From NCBI GenBank assembly GCA_934273635.1, contig CAKQSV010000005.1, positions 31,309 through 95,308 of the forward strand: a DNA stretch of 64,000 nucleotides. Direction: 5' to 3'. Origin of the DNA: an uncultured Alphaproteobacteria bacterium (GTDB lineage: Bacteria; Pseudomonadota; Alphaproteobacteria; RF32; CAG-239). The translations under genes and the position numbers were made by a program. The notes under the pieces were generated by a model, which saw nothing but the letters and a program-made list of their open reading frames with translations, made no database searches and had not been told where the DNA came from. Positions within the stretch are counted from its first letter, which is position 1; each line of letters starts with the position of its first letter. Shown one piece after another: positions 61,968 to 64,000 of this stretch.

Positions 61968-62186
61968 CTAGCGCATATACAACTTGCGGGACAAAACGCC
62001 GGAACGGGTTTGGCTATACGGATTCGGCCACACATAACGCTGACGATTAATCGGGGTGCTCACCATTTGCCCGTCACGAAACTCCGCGGTCGCCAACATA
62101 GACAAATTGCCTTTTCTGACCGGCGACGGCGCGGCAACACCGCCCTGACGATACCAATTAAGACCTGATTTTGAATATGTATCCAT
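61968..62186 (-). CDS. Hypothetical small basic protein
   Basis: A 72-residue soluble protein rich in Arg, Tyr and Gly, without a recognised motif. A GGAGGG site precedes the start. Probably an operon with the membrane protein gene downstream. Confidence 0.5.
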   Translation of the reverse strand: MDTYSKSGLNWYRQGGVAAPSPVRKGNLSMLATAEFRDGQMVSTPINRQRYVWPNPYSQTRSGVLSRKLYMR

Positions 62187-62260
62187 GTTTTTAACCCTCC
62201 AGTTAAAACTTTATCTATAATCAGAAGTTTATACCATGATAGTAAACAAAAGTTTAACGC

Positions 62261-63619
62261 TTATTTTACCACGCGGGTTTTGGCGATTTGATATTTAGCA
62301 AACATAGTGCGAATCTGTTCGTTCAACTGTTTGATGTTTTCATAATCAACACCCGTTATTTTAACCTTAATCAGCGGCTCGGTGCCGGATTTGCGGAAAA
62401 TAACATTGCCGTCAGCGCCTAGCATTTGGCGGACTTGCTCCACCTTAGTCAAAATCTCGGGATTTTGGCTGGCGTCCAATAATTCGGCTTTATCGGCAAA
62501 AAACGTATCAACCTCGGCGCAAGGGTAAGGCTGAAAAACAGGGAAAATCTCGCTCATTTTTTTGCCGCTTTGCAAAAATCCCAATGCCACAGTCAAGGCC
62601 GTCACCATACCATCGCCGGTGCGGCTGAAGTCTGACAACACCATGTGTCCGGATTCTTCGCCCCCCAGATTGGCGCCAAGCTCGCGCATTTTGAGAATCA
62701 CGTTTTTCTCGCCCACCAACGAACGATGAGTTGTAACTCCCAGCGATTCAAGATATTTATCAAGCGCAATATTAGACATAATGGTCGCCACAACGCAATT
62801 ATTACGCAGACGGTTTTGAGCATGGAGTGTTTGCGCTAAAAAGGCGATAATTTGGTCACCATCCAAACGCGTGCCGTTTTCATCACAAATAATAATACGA
62901 TCACCGTCACCGTCAACCGCTATGCCCATTTGCGCATGAGAATCACGCACGGTTGTTGCCAATAGTTCGGTATGTTGCGAGCCACAATCTTTGTTAATAT
63001 TACAACCATCAGGATGATTACCGATCGTAATCACGCCGGCACCGAGTTTCATAAACACCTCGGGCATAATTTTAGAGAACGCACCGTTTGCACAATCCAA
63101 AACCACGCGCAAACCGGTTAATTTTTGCCCATTAAGAACTTTTGCGGCACGCTCCATATAAGCCTGCTCAGGATTTTTAACATCACTGACACGCCCGAGT
63201 TTGTTTGAAGGCTCAAAAATGTTACGTTCAACCAAACTTTCAAGCTGTTCAATTATTTTATCATCAAAACGGTCGCCCTGCCCGTCCAAAAGTTTAATCC
63301 CGTTATCGGTGTAGGGATTGTGCGAGGCGGTAATCATCACCGCCATATCAGCATCAAAATCCGCAGCCAGTGAAGTTAGCGCCGGCGTGGGCAACACCCC
63401 CAAACGCACCACATCAACACCTTGCGCCGTAAAACCGGCGGTTAAGGCACTTTCGAGCATATCTCCCGAAATACGGGTATCTTTGGCAATCAGCACTTTT
63501 TGCTTTTGTTGGCATATCAGTGTGGCGCACGCTTTTGCCAGAGACAACGCAAACTCCGCTGTCATCGGATATTGATTAGCCACGCCGCGAACACCGTCCG
63601 TTCCAAAAAGTTTTGCCAT
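62261..63619 (-). CDS. glmM: Phosphoglucosamine mutase
   Basis: A 452-residue enzyme that converts glucosamine-6-phosphate to glucosamine-1-phosphate for peptidoglycan. FGTDGVRG at the N-terminus, the phosphoserine loop TASHNPYTDNG, the metal loop DGDGDRI, sugar-binding GEESGH and the phosphate loop FRKSGTEPLIK are all intact. Start at 63619, 5 bases after GGAGG. Confidence 0.97.
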   Translation of the reverse strand: MAKLFGTDGVRGVANQYPMTAEFALSLAKACATLICQQKQKVLIAKDTRISGDMLESALTAGFTAQGVDVVRLGVLPTPALTSLAADFDADMAVMITASHNPYTDNGIKLLDGQGDRFDDKIIEQLESLVERNIFEPSNKLGRVSDVKNPEQAYMERAAKVLNGQKLTGLRVVLDCANGAFSKIMPEVFMKLGAGVITIGNHPDGCNINKDCGSQHTELLATTVRDSHAQMGIAVDGDGDRIIICDENGTRLDGDQIIAFLAQTLHAQNRLRNNCVVATIMSNIALDKYLESLGVTTHRSLVGEKNVILKMRELGANLGGEESGHMVLSDFSRTGDGMVTALTVALGFLQSGKKMSEIFPVFQPYPCAEVDTFFADKAELLDASQNPEILTKVEQVRQMLGADGNVIFRKSGTEPLIKVKITGVDYENIKQLNEQIRTMFAKYQIAKTRVVK

Positions 63620-63774
63620 TGCCACCTCCGTTTTGATTTATCGTTGGTGTTGACTATACCGCAACACCAACATGATAGCAACCCGAAAAATAAGGTTATG
63701 ACGCTTGTTTTTGCAAAATTCATCCATAAACCGACGAGCAAACAAAAAAATTTATAAATTTATGATTTTTTTAC

Positions 63775-63803
63775 TTGACGATAAGAAAAAATACATTTAT
63801 ATA
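63775..63803 (+). promoter_or_regulatory. Promoter of tRNA-Glu
   Basis: TTGACG (63775-63780), 17 bases, TATATA (63798-63803). Confidence 0.65.
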
Positions 63804-63821
63804 TGCACTTGTTCTAGCACT

Positions 63822-63896
63822 GGTCCCATCGTCTAATGGTTAGGACATCGCCCTTTCACGGCGGTAATATGGGTTCAAATCCCGTTGGGATCACCA
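63822..63896 (+). tRNA. tRNA-Glu (anticodon TTC)
   Basis: Acceptor GGTCCCA with TGGGATC, D arm CGTCTAATGGTTAGGACA, anticodon arm CGCCCTTTCACGGCG with anticodon TTC, T arm ATGGGTTCAAATCCCGT, discriminator A and encoded CCA. Confidence 0.96.
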
Positions 63897-63902
63897 ATTG
63901 CG

Positions 63903-63931
63903 ACACCCTCGGTTTCCGAGGGTGTTTTTTG
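63903..63931 (+). terminator. Terminator of tRNA-Glu
   Basis: ACACCCTCGG and CCGAGGGTGT with a three-base loop, then T6. The last 70 bases of the window after it hold nothing recognisable. Confidence 0.85.
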
Positions 63932-64000
63932 TATTCCGAAAACCCCGCGTTAGACGCGTGGTTTAGTAGAGCCTATGGCGGTGAGATTGTCAAAGCGCTC

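Noticed and set aside
63931..64000. Possible attachment site or integrase end after tRNA-Glu
   Set aside because: A clean terminator follows the tRNA and no repeat of the tRNA 3' end or integrase frame is visible before the window ends.

Overview
The window is a chromosomal segment of a motile, Gram-negative bacterium, most likely an alphaproteobacterium with a moderately AT-rich genome. The evidence is the flgF-flgG-flgA-flgH order behind a sigma-54 type promoter, a FlaF-like protein, Lol and Trk systems, and the tig-clpP-clpX cluster. My guess at an uncultured host-associated lineage is inference only.

Layout. 1-10.1 kb: a truncated LolC/LolE permease; an orphan dsRNA-binding-like protein; a flagellar block (tandem FlaF-like protein, flgH, flgA, flgG, flgF); a DUF1566-like protein; and a TPR/DUF58/MoxR group. 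10.2-12.5 kb: a UvrD/PcrA helicase. 12.85-33.9 kb: a prophage-like region. It has a leftward late operon with small packaging proteins, a terminase, a phage GroES, portal, scaffold, capsid, short-tail proteins, a duplicated fibre/glycine-rich adhesin module and a holin-endolysin-spanin cassette. At the right edge sits a divergent XRE repressor. No integrase and no replication gene are visible. Twelve copies of the palindrome ATAAC-N5-GTTAT lie at the edges of this region and mark a probable repressor regulon. A rightward, multi-hairpin RNA with a 21-residue hydrophobic/basic ORF lies inside the tail-fibre genes.

34-46 kb: trkH, a nuclease-fold protein, metG, two orphan genes with distinctive codon use, a MacA/MacB-type efflux operon, an IS200-like element, two families of palindromic repeats and a leucyl aminopeptidase. 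46.2-50.5 kb: a 960-residue repeat protein ending in an HNH-like motif, overlapped by a SUKH-like gene (candidate toxin and immunity protein), then tsaC. 50.7-64 kb: small orphan genes, clpX-clpP-tig, tRNA-Leu, a lipoprotein, prfC, an OmpR-type regulator with pgsA and uvrC, small motility-linked or unknown genes, glmM and tRNA-Glu.

Three themes cut across the window: (1) the repressor/operator network; (2) a class of orphan genes with A/T-rich leaders and no Shine-Dalgarno, unlike the AGGAG-led majority; (3) mobile palindromic repeats that have also entered the prophage, which suggests long residence. Start sites were moved from the longest ORF where a Shine-Dalgarno or family alignment supports it.
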